Below are positions 42,944 through 51,207 of a stretch of 64,000 nucleotides of DNA, in pieces. The translations under genes were made by a program, and so were the position numbers. The first letter of the stretch is position 1. Each line of letters begins with the position of its first letter. This DNA is from Cellulomonas sp. ES6 (GTDB lineage: Bacteria > Actinomycetota > Actinomycetes > Actinomycetales > Cellulomonadaceae), in assembly GCF_030053835.1 (NCBI RefSeq), contig NZ_CP125655.1:2790001-2854000 (forward strand), given 5' to 3'. The notes under the pieces were generated by a model. The model searched no databases. It was not told where the DNA came from and worked only from the letters and a program-made list of their open reading frames with translations.

Positions 42944-43396
42944 ATGGAGTCGCTGGAACGTCTGGACGACCTGTGGAGCGCGCGGGACTACCCCGTCCTC
43001 GTGGCGGCCGCGCGCCGGCTCAGGGAGCGGCCGCGGCCGCTGATGTCGCAGGACCTCGTCGAAGCCACCGGCCTCGAGCACCAGGAGGTCGTCGCGGCTC
43101 TCGCGAACCTCGGCCATCGTCACCTCGACGTCCGTGACGCCAGCAGCGAGGCGGTGCGCGACAACTACGTGGTCGGCATCATGCCCGCCGGCCTGGAAGC
43201 CGTCGGGCAGTGGCCCAGCCCCGACACGGCCGCGGATCGTCTCGTCGCAGCGCTCGATGCCCTGATCGACACCACCGCGGACGGGTCTCCGAAGCAGAGC
43301 CGGCTCAAGGCGGCACGCGACGGTCTGCTCGCCGCAGGTCGCGACGTCCTCGTCGACGTCGCCGGAGCCGCGATCACGGGCCGCCTGCCCATGTGA
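42944..43396 (+). CDS. Hypothetical protein, possible winged helix
   Basis: The 150-residue soluble protein opens MESLERLDDLWSARDYPVLVAAARRL; the segment MSQDLVEATGLEHQEVVAALANLGHRHLDV looks like a winged-helix DNA-binding pattern followed by a beta-strand region. The second half is helical. I do not recognise the family. It is divergent from acr3-B, 86 nt away, and could share its control region. Confidence 0.65.
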   Translation: MESLERLDDLWSARDYPVLVAAARRLRERPRPLMSQDLVEATGLEHQEVVAALANLGHRHLDVRDASSEAVRDNYVVGIMPAGLEAVGQWPSPDTAADRLVAALDALIDTTADGSPKQSRLKAARDGLLAAGRDVLVDVAGAAITGRLPM

Positions 43397-43424
43397 TTGC
43401 CGGCGCCTCGCGTGCCACCACACG

Positions 43425-43505
43425 GGGAACTTCGTCGGTGGCGAATACAGGACGCCGCCAGGTGTTCGACCAGAGATGCATGCGGACCAGGTCTTGCCCC
43501 CCCGC
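43425..43505 (+). repeat. Dispersed intergenic repeat, copy 4
   Basis: It begins GGAACTTCGTCGGTGGCGAATAC, then GGACGCCGCCAGGTGT, ATGCATGCGGACCAGGTC, aligning with copies 1 and 3. It lies just downstream of the hypothetical gene and upstream of the CopR-like box. Confidence 0.65.
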
Positions 43506-43587
43506 GGGCCCGTGAGGCCCAGGACCGGTGTCGGGGTCCGCGGACGGCGCCCGTGCGACCTCGCGAGGCGACCGCTGTCGCGGGTGA

Positions 43588-43603
43588 TGAAGGTTCGCTG
43601 AAG
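43588..43603 (+). promoter_or_regulatory. CopR-like box upstream of second riboswitch-NlpC gene
   Basis: TGAAG-GTTCGC-TGAAG, perfect halves with an 11-bp period, about 90 nt before the riboswitch, in the same orientation relative to the gene as at the first NlpC locus. Confidence 0.65.
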
Positions 43604-43690
43604 ACGCGGCGGCACCGGCTCCGATCGGGCGACGCGACGCCTACGGTCGGAGAATCCGGACGCTCGTCCGGGAGCCGCGCGGATGCCGAG

Positions 43691-43838
43691 TCCTGCCACC
43701 GTCCGGCCCTTCGATGTCGGATGGCAGGAGCGGGGGACCGAGGTTCCACGGGAGCGCAGGCGCCCTCGGGGTGAAGCCGGTCCATGAGGCCGGCCGGACG
43801 CTCCGTCCGAACCCGACAGCTCACCTCGCAAGCGCCAG
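43691..43838 (+). ncRNA. c-di-AMP riboswitch (ydaO/yuaA type), second copy
   Basis: The leader contains GGCAGGAGCGGGGGACC, GGGGTGAAGCCGG and CCGAACCCGACAGCTC followed by ACCTCGCAAGCG, the conserved ydaO segments in order, ending 9 nt before the NlpC start codon. The first copy is on the minus strand at 9990-10142. Confidence 0.87.
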
Positions 43839-43846
43839 GAGCCACC

Positions 43847-44641
43847 ATGCCTGCCCACCTGCGTGCCCCCTCGCGCCATCGCAACCCCGGCCGTGTCCGC
43901 ACCCCGCTCACCGACGCCGTCACCAACGCGCTGGTGAGCGCTGCAGCGGTCAGCCGGCGCGCTAGTGCCGTCGTGGCCACGTCAGGACTTGCGGTCTCCC
44001 TCGCGGCTCACCCCGCCTCGGCTGCGGCCTCGTCGAACGGCTCCACCGGCACGATCGACTTAAGCGTCCTGGATGAGGCGAGGGCCCTGGCCGCCGCCGC
44101 CCCGTCAGCGGTCGCACCTGCGGCGGCCACGTGGTCGTTCGACGTCCCGGCCGCGACCGCGATCCTCCCGCCTCCGCCTCCGCCGCTTGTGGTCGAGGAG
44201 TCGCCCGCTCAGCCCCCCGACGGTGTCGCCTCGCGCAGCACCTCGCGCACCGAGGCCGCCGAGCCGAACGAGCCCGCGCCGATCGGTGCACCGCCCCCCG
44301 CGTCCGCGAACGGCAGCGTCGTCGTCGAGGTCGCGTCCGCGCTGGTCGGCGTGCCGTACGTGTACGGCGGGACGACCCCGGCCGGGTTCGACTGCTCTGG
44401 GTTCACGTCGTACGCGTACGCCCAGGTCGGGATCTCGATCCCGCGGACCTCGACCGCGCAGCGGGACGCCGGCACGGTCGTGTCCCGGGACCAGGCGCAG
44501 CCCGGTGACCTGATCTGGTCGCCGGGCCACATCGCGATCTACGCCGGCGGGAACTTTCAGGTCGACGCCCCGGTCCCAGGCAAGTCGGTGCAGATCCGCG
44601 AGATCTGGCAGTCGGACCCGTTGTTCATCCGGATCGGCTGA
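43847..44641 (+). CDS. Secreted NlpC/P60 peptidoglycan endopeptidase, second copy
   Basis: The 264-residue paralogue of 9188-9979 has a basic N-terminus and hydrophobic export segment (AVVATSGLAVSLAAHPASAAA), a Pro-rich linker and the NlpC/P60 domain with GFDCSGFTSYAYAQVG and SPGHIAIYAGG. ATG 43847 has a CAGGAG RBS. The catalytic domains of the two copies are highly similar while the linkers differ. The ccsB gene follows 5 nt later, tying wall cleavage to cytochrome c assembly. Confidence 0.9.
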   Translation: MPAHLRAPSRHRNPGRVRTPLTDAVTNALVSAAAVSRRASAVVATSGLAVSLAAHPASAAASSNGSTGTIDLSVLDEARALAAAAPSAVAPAAATWSFDVPAATAILPPPPPPLVVEESPAQPPDGVASRSTSRTEAAEPNEPAPIGAPPPASANGSVVVEVASALVGVPYVYGGTTPAGFDCSGFTSYAYAQVGISIPRTSTAQRDAGTVVSRDQAQPGDLIWSPGHIAIYAGGNFQVDAPVPGKSVQIREIWQSDPLFIRIG

Positions 44642-44646
44642 CCGAC

Positions 44647-45660
44647 GTGTCCGTCGGTGACCTCAGCACACTGCTCGTATGGGGGGCGGTGACGGCGTTC
44701 ACCATCGCATTGGTGGCGTACTCCGTTGACCTCGCGCGCGTCGCCGACGCCTCGGCCCGTCCGCAACGTCGTCTCGCAGCGGTCGGCGCCCGGCCCGCAG
44801 GCGTCGAAGCGCCTGCCTCGCAGGACTCGGCACCGCTCGCGCCCGTCGGGCGCGCGGCCGGCATCGCTCGGTCGACGGCCACCGTGGCGACAGCGCTGCT
44901 GCTGGGCGGAGTCGCGCTACGCGGGGTGGCAGCCGGCAGATGGCCGACTGCCAACATGTACGAGTTTACGATCTTCGGGATCCTCGTCGCCGCGCTGGTG
45001 TTCCTGGGGATGCGACGCACCCGCATGCTGCCTTTCGTTGGGGTGCTGGTGACCGGCATCGCCGTGCTGGCGCTGATCGTGGCGCTGAACTCGTTCTACC
45101 TGCGGGCGGACGCTGTGCAGCCCGCGTTGCAGAGCTACTGGCTGGTCATCCACGTCAGCATCGCCATCGTGGCCACGGGAATCTTCACGGTCGCCTTCAC
45201 GACGTCGGTGCTGCAGGTCCTCCAGGACGGCCGGGAGTCCGGGCACTCGCGACTCGACCAGCCATGGCGCGCAGGGTACGAGCTGCGCCGCTCGCTGCGG
45301 CGGTGGCGTATCACCGGTCCCACGTGGTCCTGGCTGAGGACCGTGCCGACCGCGGTGAGGCTCGAGGCGCTGTCCTTCCGGCTGAATGCGATCGCGTTCG
45401 TGCTGTGGACCCTCACGCTGATCGGCGGGGCGATCTGGGCCGAGCAGGCGTGGGGCCGGTACTGGGGCTGGGACCCCAAGGAGGTCGCGACCTTTGTCGC
45501 GTGGGTCGTGTACGCGGCGTACCTGCATGCGCGCACCACGCGAGGCTGGCAGGGGCGTCGCGCGGCCTACCTGGTGTACGTCGGATATGCCGTCGTGATC
45601 GCAAACTTCACGGTGGTGAACCTGTTCATCAACGGCAAGCACTCGTACTCGGGCATCTGA
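44647..45660 (+). CDS. ccsB: CcsB/ResC cytochrome c biogenesis protein
   Basis: The 337-residue membrane protein has the haem-handling tryptophan-rich motif WAEQAWGRYWGWDPKEVATF, with flanking histidines in LVIHVSIAIV and YLHARTTRGW. It belongs to the system II haem lyase CcsBA/ResBC. The partner ResB is not in the window, but ccdA, tlpA-like and dsbA-like genes are. GTG 44647 lies 5 nt after the NlpC stop. Confidence 0.92.
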   Translation: MSVGDLSTLLVWGAVTAFTIALVAYSVDLARVADASARPQRRLAAVGARPAGVEAPASQDSAPLAPVGRAAGIARSTATVATALLLGGVALRGVAAGRWPTANMYEFTIFGILVAALVFLGMRRTRMLPFVGVLVTGIAVLALIVALNSFYLRADAVQPALQSYWLVIHVSIAIVATGIFTVAFTTSVLQVLQDGRESGHSRLDQPWRAGYELRRSLRRWRITGPTWSWLRTVPTAVRLEALSFRLNAIAFVLWTLTLIGGAIWAEQAWGRYWGWDPKEVATFVAWVVYAAYLHARTTRGWQGRRAAYLVYVGYAVVIANFTVVNLFINGKHSYSGI

Positions 45661-45688
45661 CGCATGCGCCCGGAAGTAGACCCCTGCC

Positions 45689-45883
45689 GTGCCTGATCAA
45701 GCCCGCCCGCGGCAGGACGATCGTCCCGCGATCATCTGGGTCGTCGTAGCGATCGTCGTGGGCGGCGCCCTGACGGTGGCCGGCGTCGTGACGGGCAGCC
45801 TCGCGTCGACGACCGGCGGGGTCGTCGTGCTGTTCATCTGCTCCACCGCGACGCGGATCTGGTACCTGCGCCAGCGAAGATGA
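45689..45883 (+). CDS. Small two-helix membrane protein
   Basis: From GTG 45689 the 64-residue product has a charged N-terminus, two membrane segments (IIWVVVAIVVGGALTVAGVV and TTGGVVVLFICSTATRIWYL) and a basic end. No family is recognised. It follows ccsB by 28 nt. Confidence 0.5.
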   Translation: MPDQARPRQDDRPAIIWVVVAIVVGGALTVAGVVTGSLASTTGGVVVLFICSTATRIWYLRQRR

Positions 45884-45988
45884 CCGAGCTCACACGACCT
45901 CCAGGCGCTTCCAGGCTCGCCGCGGCAGTGCCCTCGAACCATCGCCGCCGCTCGGGGAAGATCGGCGCGCGAAGCACCCTTTCGCCGA

Positions 45989-46004
45989 TGAAGGTCTGCT
46001 GAAG
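45989..46004 (+). promoter_or_regulatory. CopR-like box without an obvious target gene
   Basis: TGAAG-GTCTGC-TGAAG, both halves perfect, 11-bp period. It lies between the convergent ends of the small membrane gene and ccdA, so no start codon follows it. Confidence 0.45.
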
Positions 46005-46059
46005 GTTGCTCATGAGGTGCCGGGCGGGCCGCCTCCGGCGCGCGCGCGGGCGCACGCCA

Positions 46060-46878
46060 TCACACGACGGGCTGGAAGATCAGGATCAGCCCTTGCAGGC
46101 TCTGCGCCCACCGCCCCCACAAGCCGGTGACTAGTGCGATCCCGATCAGGACGAGCATGCTGCCACCAACGATGGAGATCACGCGGCGCCTACGCCGCAC
46201 CACGGCCAGGAGCCGGGTGCTGTGCTGGAGGCCCACCGCGAGCAGCACGAACGGAAGGCCCAGACCCACGGCGTAGGCGGTCGACAGCAGGGCACCCCGG
46301 GTGGGCGACCCGCCGTCGAGGGACAACGCCATCACCGCCGCCAGCGTCGGGCCGATGCATGGGGTCCAGCCGAGCCCGAACGTCACGCCGAGCACGGGAG
46401 CCCCCCACAACGTCGCCGGAGGGCGGCGGTGCACCCGGACCTCACGCTGCAGGAACGGCACGCCACCGAGGAACGCAACCCCCATGACGATCACGACCAC
46501 GCCGAGCGCCCGGGTCATCGGGTCCTGCCAGCGCAGCAGCGCCGCGCCGAGCGACCCCGCGAGGGCGCCCAGTGCGACGAACACCAGAGCGAACCCGAGG
46601 ACGAACAGCGCGACCCCGAGGGTGAGCCTGCCGCGCCGAGGCGCCGGAGCCGGGTCCCGCACCGCGACCGCACCGACCGGCTGCACCGTCTGCGCGGTCA
46701 GCCCGCTGAGGAACCCGAGGTAGCCGGGGACGAGCGGTAGGACACACGGCGAGGCGAACGAGACCGCGCCGGCGACCAGCGAGACGAGCAGGGCGAGAAG
46801 CAGCGGGCCGGAGAACGCGGTGGTCGCGAACGCGGACCCGACGTCGGCGGCGGCCGCCACCGTGGCGGGAGTCGTCAC
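46060..46878 (-). CDS. ccdA: CcdA thiol-disulfide membrane transporter
   Basis: The 272-residue protein has six membrane segments with the two conserved cysteines in SFASPCVLPLVPGYLGFLSG and FGLGWTPCIGPTLAAVM, which move reducing equivalents outward. It would feed the TlpA-like protein and cytochrome c maturation. GTG 46878 overlaps the P-type ATPase stop (GTGA). Confidence 0.92.
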   Translation of the reverse strand: MTTPATVAAAADVGSAFATTAFSGPLLLALLVSLVAGAVSFASPCVLPLVPGYLGFLSGLTAQTVQPVGAVAVRDPAPAPRRGRLTLGVALFVLGFALVFVALGALAGSLGAALLRWQDPMTRALGVVVIVMGVAFLGGVPFLQREVRVHRRPPATLWGAPVLGVTFGLGWTPCIGPTLAAVMALSLDGGSPTRGALLSTAYAVGLGLPFVLLAVGLQHSTRLLAVVRRRRRVISIVGGSMLVLIGIALVTGLWGRWAQSLQGLILIFQPVV

Positions 46879-48920
46879 GCGGCCGCCGGGGTGGGTGCTG
46901 GGGCGGCGGGCGAGCGCTCGACGCCGGCGCGCGGCCCCGGGGTGGTGACGCGAGCGGCCCGGATGCCGTTGAGGATGACCACGACCTCGGCGACCTCGTG
47001 CACCAGGACGACTCCCGCCAGGCCCAGCGTTCCGGTGAGGGCCAAGGGGAACAGCGCGACGATGATGAGCAGCGCGAGGCCGATGTTGCCGGTCATGATG
47101 CGCCGCCCGCGGCGGGCGTGAGCGATCGCGCGGGGCAGCAGTCGCAGGTCGTTGCCCGTGAAGGCGACGTCGGCAGACTCGACGGCGGCGGCGGTTCCGG
47201 TGGCGCCCATCGCGATGCCGACGTCTGCGGCGGCCAGCGCCGGGGCGTCGTTCACGCCGTCGCCGACCATGGCCGTGCCAGGGCCGAGGTCGACGACCGC
47301 GGTGGCCTTGTCCTCGGGTCGCTGCTCGGCGCGCACGTCGGAGATGCCCGCGGCTGCGGCGAGGGCGTGCGCGGTGCGTCTGTTGTCGCCGGTGAGCATG
47401 GTCGTGCGCAGCCCGGCGGCGTGCAGCGCGGCGACGGCCTCCGCCGCTTCGGGGCGCAGCTCGTCGCGGATCCCGATGACCCCGACGGTGCGTCCCTCGG
47501 CGCGCACCACGACGGTGGTCATGCCGGCGGACTCCATGGCATCCAGCGCACTGGTGAGCGGCCCGGCGTCGAGCCAGCGGGTGGAGCCGACCTCCACAAG
47601 CACGCCGTCGACCGTCCCGGAAACGCCGTGCCCGGGGTGCTCGACCACGTCCTCGGCCGTCCCTGCGCCGGGCGAGGAGGTGAGCAGGGCACGGGCCAGC
47701 GGGTGCGCACTGCGCGCCTCGACTGCGGCCGCCCAGGCCAGCACCTGCTCGGCAGTGGTGCCCTCGACGGCCCGGGCGTCCACCACCTCGGGGCGGTTCA
47801 CGGTCAGGGTGCCGGTCTTGTCCAGCGCGACCTTTTTCAGGGTTCCCAGCCGCTCGAACGCCTCGCCGGACTTGATCGCGACGCCGAACCTGCTCGCCGA
47901 GCCGATCGCGGAGATGACCGTGACGGGCACGGCGATGGCCAGCGCACACGGAGAGGCCGCGACGAGCACGACCAGCGCCCGGTCGATCCAGACCGACGGG
48001 TCACCGAGAAGCGATCCGAGCACCGCCACGCCAGCGGCGACCACGAGGACCGCCGGCACGAGGGGTCGAGCGATGCGGTCCGCCAGCCGCGCCCGCTCGC
48101 CCTTCCTGGCGTGCGCCTCCTCGACCAGCCGCACGATCGTCGTGAGCGAGTTGTCCCGGCCGTCCGCGGTCGCCTCGAGCTCCAGCGCTCCGGTGCCGTT
48201 GACTGCGCCGGCCGGGACGGCGTCCCCGGGCCCGACCTCCACGGGGATGGACTCGCCGGTGACGGCCGAGGCGTCGAGGGAGCTGCGCCCGGTCACGACC
48301 ACGGCGTCGGTCGCGACCCGCTCGCCCGGGCGGACCACCAGCACGTCGAGCTCGCGGACGTCCCGGGCGGGGACGACGACCTCGCCGGCCAGGCGGGACA
48401 GGCGCGCGGTCTCCGGCATGAGCGTCAGCAGGGCCCGCAGGCCGTGCTTGGCGCGGTCCATGGCCCGGTCCTCGAGGGCCTCGGCGATGGAGAACAGGAA
48501 CGCCAGTGCCGCCGCCTCGGCGACGTGCCCCAGGACCACGGCGCCCGCAGCGGCGATGGTCATCAGCAGGCCGACCCCGAGACGCCGGCGCCGAAGCCGG
48601 CGCAGGGCGCCGGGCACGAACGTCCAGGCACCCGCGGCCAGACCGAGCACGAACGCCAGGGTGCTGGCCACCGGGTCGGCGCCCGACCAGTCGAGGGCGT
48701 ACCCGATCAGCAGCAGCACGCCGGAGGCAGCCGGCAGCCGCAGGGCGGGGTCGCGCCACCAGGCGACGAACGCGTCCTCGTCCGCATCGCGCGGCGGGGC
48801 GTCATGGTCGCAGCAGTCGTCCGGCTCGGGGCGCGGAGGGGTGCTGCCCGCCGGGCGGACACCGATGGACAGGGTCGGGCGCGGCGCGTCGTCCTCCGGG
48901 CCGCAGCACTCCCGGCTCAT
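46875..48920 (-). CDS. CtpG-like heavy-metal P-type ATPase (Cd/Pb/Zn)
   Basis: The 681-residue P1B ATPase has short cysteine clusters (ECCGPEDD, DDCCDHD) instead of an HMA domain, the membrane motif SPC (323-325), actuator VTGES, D367 in DKTGT, SAHPLA and GDGVNDAPALAAADVG. The last membrane segment has LVHEVAEVVVILNGIRAAR. SPC places it among P1B-4-like pumps. Direct coupling (ATGA) to a CmtR-type Cd/Pb sensor points to cadmium or lead export, as for CtpG/CmtR of mycobacteria. Confidence 0.87.
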   Translation of the reverse strand: MSRECCGPEDDAPRPTLSIGVRPAGSTPPRPEPDDCCDHDAPPRDADEDAFVAWWRDPALRLPAASGVLLLIGYALDWSGADPVASTLAFVLGLAAGAWTFVPGALRRLRRRRLGVGLLMTIAAAGAVVLGHVAEAAALAFLFSIAEALEDRAMDRAKHGLRALLTLMPETARLSRLAGEVVVPARDVRELDVLVVRPGERVATDAVVVTGRSSLDASAVTGESIPVEVGPGDAVPAGAVNGTGALELEATADGRDNSLTTIVRLVEEAHARKGERARLADRIARPLVPAVLVVAAGVAVLGSLLGDPSVWIDRALVVLVAASPCALAIAVPVTVISAIGSASRFGVAIKSGEAFERLGTLKKVALDKTGTLTVNRPEVVDARAVEGTTAEQVLAWAAAVEARSAHPLARALLTSSPGAGTAEDVVEHPGHGVSGTVDGVLVEVGSTRWLDAGPLTSALDAMESAGMTTVVVRAEGRTVGVIGIRDELRPEAAEAVAALHAAGLRTTMLTGDNRRTAHALAAAAGISDVRAEQRPEDKATAVVDLGPGTAMVGDGVNDAPALAAADVGIAMGATGTAAAVESADVAFTGNDLRLLPRAIAHARRGRRIMTGNIGLALLIIVALFPLALTGTLGLAGVVLVHEVAEVVVILNGIRAARVTTPGPRAGVERSPAAPAPTPAAA

Positions 48921-49321
48921 GCGAGCACCTCGACCCGCTCGCCGTCGGACACACGCGCGCGGGACTCGGCGTCGCAGTCAGCGCAGCACCCCGGGACGTC
49001 GCATGTGTCGTTCGTGCACGGCTCGCCCTCGTCCACTGCGAGGACGACGTCGACGAGCGAGCTGAGCGCGTGTGCGAGGTGCGGGTCCGTGATCGCGTAC
49101 CGCGTGCGTCGCCCCTCCGCGCCGGCGACCACCAGTCCACAGCCCCGCAGGCACGCCAGGTGGTTCGAGACGTTCGACCGCGTCATCCCCAGGCGGTCCG
49201 CGAGCTCGGCGGGGTAGACCGGGCCGGCGGTCAGGGCGGCGAGAATCCGCGCACGGCTGGGATCGGCCATCGCGCGGCCGAGGCGGGTGAGCGCGTCGAT
49301 GCGCGTCGCAATGGTCAGCAT
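48917..49321 (-). CDS. cmtR: CmtR-type Cd/Pb-sensing ArsR-family repressor
   Basis: The 134-residue protein follows the mycobacterial CmtR pattern: RLGRAMADPSRARILAAL, GMTRSNVSNHLACLRGCGLVV with both recognition-helix cysteines, and a C-terminal cysteine in DEGEPC. A further cysteine-rich tail (CDVPGCCADCD) is an addition. It is first in the cmtR-ATPase-ccdA operon; a dyad 12 nt before the start is the likely operator. Confidence 0.9.
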   Translation of the reverse strand: MLTIATRIDALTRLGRAMADPSRARILAALTAGPVYPAELADRLGMTRSNVSNHLACLRGCGLVVAGAEGRRTRYAITDPHLAHALSSLVDVVLAVDEGEPCTNDTCDVPGCCADCDAESRARVSDGERVEVLA

Positions 49322-49332
49322 GGGCTGAACAG

Positions 49333-49348
49333 TACAGTTGCGGCTGTA
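49333..49348. promoter_or_regulatory. Dyad upstream of cmtR
   Basis: TACAG-TTGCGG-CTGTA. Position between start codon and expected promoter suggests the CmtR operator. Confidence 0.5.
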
Positions 49349-49373
49349 TCGAAGGAAGGCGCGGCCGGCGCGG

Positions 49374-50009
49374 TCACGGCAGCAGGGTCGACCAGTACGA
49401 CCAGAACCGCTGCACCGCGAGCAGGGCGATGGCCAAGTACCAGACGGTAAGGATCGTCGAGCGGTAGTCGACCGCCCGGGCGAGCACCGCGCGCGCCGGC
49501 CCCGGCAGGGACAGCTGCCAGCGCTGGAGATTGCGCAGCGTGACCGACAGGAACACCGGGATCATCACGGCCCACACGACCAGGCAGTACGGGCAGAGAG
49601 CGCCGATCCGGTACAGGCTCTGGAACGCCAGCCAGTGCACGAACACCACGCCGAAGGTGACGCCGGCCTGAACGCTGAGCCAGAACCACTCGCCGAGCCG
49701 GGCGCCGCTGAGCATGCTCATGCCCGCGGTCAAGACCACGGTGAAGCCGACGACGCCGATCAGCGGGTTGGGGAACCCGAACACCGACGCCTGGTCCGAT
49801 GCCATCACCGAGGTGCAGGACAGGATCGGGTTCAGCGTGCAGCTCGGGACGTGGGTGGGGTCCTCGAGGATCGCGAACCGCTCGAGGAGGAGCGCGACCG
49901 CCGCGGCGAGTCCGATGGCAGCCAGGGCGGTCAGCGCGACCGCCCGCCGGCGCTCGGCGGTCCGGGGCTCGAACAGCACCGTGTCGGGCGTCGCGGCGAC
50001 CGCGGTCAC
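49374..50009 (-). CDS. Vitamin K epoxide reductase (VKOR) family protein
   Basis: The 211-residue membrane protein has the VKOR cysteine pairs: SCTLNPILSCTSV in the first loop and the active CPYC in IGALCPYCLVVW. It re-oxidises DsbA-like proteins using quinone, replacing DsbB in actinobacteria. Its GTG start overlaps the DsbA-like gene stop, confirming the partnership. Confidence 0.92.
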   Translation of the reverse strand: MTAVAATPDTVLFEPRTAERRRAVALTALAAIGLAAAVALLLERFAILEDPTHVPSCTLNPILSCTSVMASDQASVFGFPNPLIGVVGFTVVLTAGMSMLSGARLGEWFWLSVQAGVTFGVVFVHWLAFQSLYRIGALCPYCLVVWAVMIPVFLSVTLRNLQRWQLSLPGPARAVLARAVDYRSTILTVWYLAIALLAVQRFWSYWSTLLP

Positions 50010-50713
50010 GCGCTGCCCGACGCGTCGAGGGCGCGGTCCAGGGCGTCGGTCAGGTCCTGGACGCTGCGCAGCTCGAGTCGCTCGCCGTCGAGGAAGAAGG
50101 TCGGGGTGCCCTGCACGCCGAGCGACTGGCCGTCGTCGAGGTCCTGCTGGACGCGCTCCTGGGTCGCGGGGTCCGCGACCGCGGCGTCGTAGGCAGCCAG
50201 GTCGAGCCCGAGGTCCTCGGCGAACGAGCGGAACAGGTCGGCCTGCGAGGTCTGCTGCTCGCCCCACTCGGCCTGGGTCTCGAACATCCGGTGGTACATG
50301 TCCTCGACCTGCCCCTGCTGCGCCGCTGCCTCGACGGCCAGTGCCGCGTTCATCGCGTTGGCGTGGCTCGCGATCGGGAAGTAGCGGATGACGTAGTTGA
50401 TCTGCCCGGCGTACTGCTCGCGGATCTGCTCCACGACGGGGTAGAAGGCGCCGCACGCCTCGCACTCGAAGTCCATGAACTCGACGAGTGTCGGTGCGTC
50501 CGGGCCGGCGTTGTCGAGGACGTGCGAGTCGGTGCGAGCCGCGGGCAGCGCGCCGTCCTGCTGCTGCGGCGCCAGCCCGCGGGGTCCGGTGGCGAGCGCG
50601 TAGATCAGCACACCGGTGATCGCGACCACCACCAGCGCGCCCGCGATCAGCGCGCTGCGCATGCGCGGGCTCAGCGGTGTCGGGGCGTTCGCGGCGGCGG
50701 CGTCGGTCCTCAT
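50006..50713 (-). CDS. Membrane-anchored DsbA-like thiol oxidoreductase
   Basis: The 235-residue protein has one N-terminal membrane helix (about 19-42) and a DsbA thioredoxin fold with CEAC in MDFECEACGAFYP and the cis-proline loop VQGTPTFF. It would form disulfides in exported proteins with the downstream VKOR. A CopR-like box lies about 50 nt upstream of ATG 50713. Confidence 0.92.
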   Translation of the reverse strand: MRTDAAAANAPTPLSPRMRSALIAGALVVVAITGVLIYALATGPRGLAPQQQDGALPAARTDSHVLDNAGPDAPTLVEFMDFECEACGAFYPVVEQIREQYAGQINYVIRYFPIASHANAMNAALAVEAAAQQGQVEDMYHRMFETQAEWGEQQTSQADLFRSFAEDLGLDLAAYDAAVADPATQERVQQDLDDGQSLGVQGTPTFFLDGERLELRSVQDLTDALDRALDASGSA

Positions 50714-50760
50714 GGCATCGCACGCTAAGCGAGTCCGCAGGGCCCGTTCGCCGACGGAGA

Positions 50761-50776
50761 TTGAGATTCGATGAAG
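50761..50776 (+). promoter_or_regulatory. CopR-like box between dsbA-like and arsR genes
   Basis: TTGAG-ATTCGA-TGAAG, one degenerate and one perfect half. Its sequence is almost the same as the box before lnt. It lies in the 113-bp divergent promoter region. Confidence 0.5.
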
Positions 50777-50826
50777 ACTCCCGATGGTCCTGGTGAGCGA
50801 CCGCCGAGGACGCTTAGTATCGTCGC

Positions 50827-51207
50827 GTGACGATGACATCCTCCGTGGTCGATAATGAGAACGACGTCCGTTCCGTCGACGATGCCGCGCTCACCGCGCC
50901 GACCGCCGCGCTGTTCCGGGCGCTGGGGGAGCCTGCGCGGTTGACGATGCTGCGGCACCTGTTCACCGGCGAGCACTCGGTGCGGGAGCTGACCGACCAC
51001 CTTGGCCTGGCGCAGAGCACGGTGAGCGTGCACCTGGCCTGTCTGCGGGACTGCGGGCTGGTCACGGTGCGGCAGCGGGGGCGGGCCTCGATCTACGCGA
51101 TCGCCGACCCCGGCCGGCTTGCGACGCTGGTCGGCGCGGCGGAGGACCTCCTGCACGGCGGCTCGAGCCCCGACGCGTGCGCGCACCTGACGGGCGGCGA
51201 CCGGTGA
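50827..51207 (+). CDS. ArsR-family metal sensor upstream of CDF exporter
   Basis: The 126-residue winged-helix protein has LFRALGEPARLTMLRHLF, LGLAQSTVSVHLACLRDCGLV and a C-terminal DACAH. The two recognition-helix cysteines resemble CmtR. A -10-like TAGTAT at 50815 and a 6-bp dyad ATCGTC/GACGAT (50819-50834) overlap the GTG start, suggesting a leaderless, self-repressed transcript; ATG 50833 is an alternative start. It is coupled by GTGA to the CDF gene. Confidence 0.86.
   Translation: MTMTSSVVDNENDVRSVDDAALTAPTAALFRALGEPARLTMLRHLFTGEHSVRELTDHLGLAQSTVSVHLACLRDCGLVTVRQRGRASIYAIADPGRLATLVGAAEDLLHGGSSPDACAHLTGGDR

Noticed and set aside
45834..46055. A 73-codon minus-strand open frame next to the orphan CopR-like box
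   Set aside because: No RBS, no recognisable content, and it overlaps the end of a small plus-strand gene. It cannot be defended as the target of the box.
46998..49217. Very long plus-strand open frames opposite the CtpG-like ATPase
   Set aside because: They run antisense to a complete P-type ATPase and CmtR and contain only low-complexity sequence.
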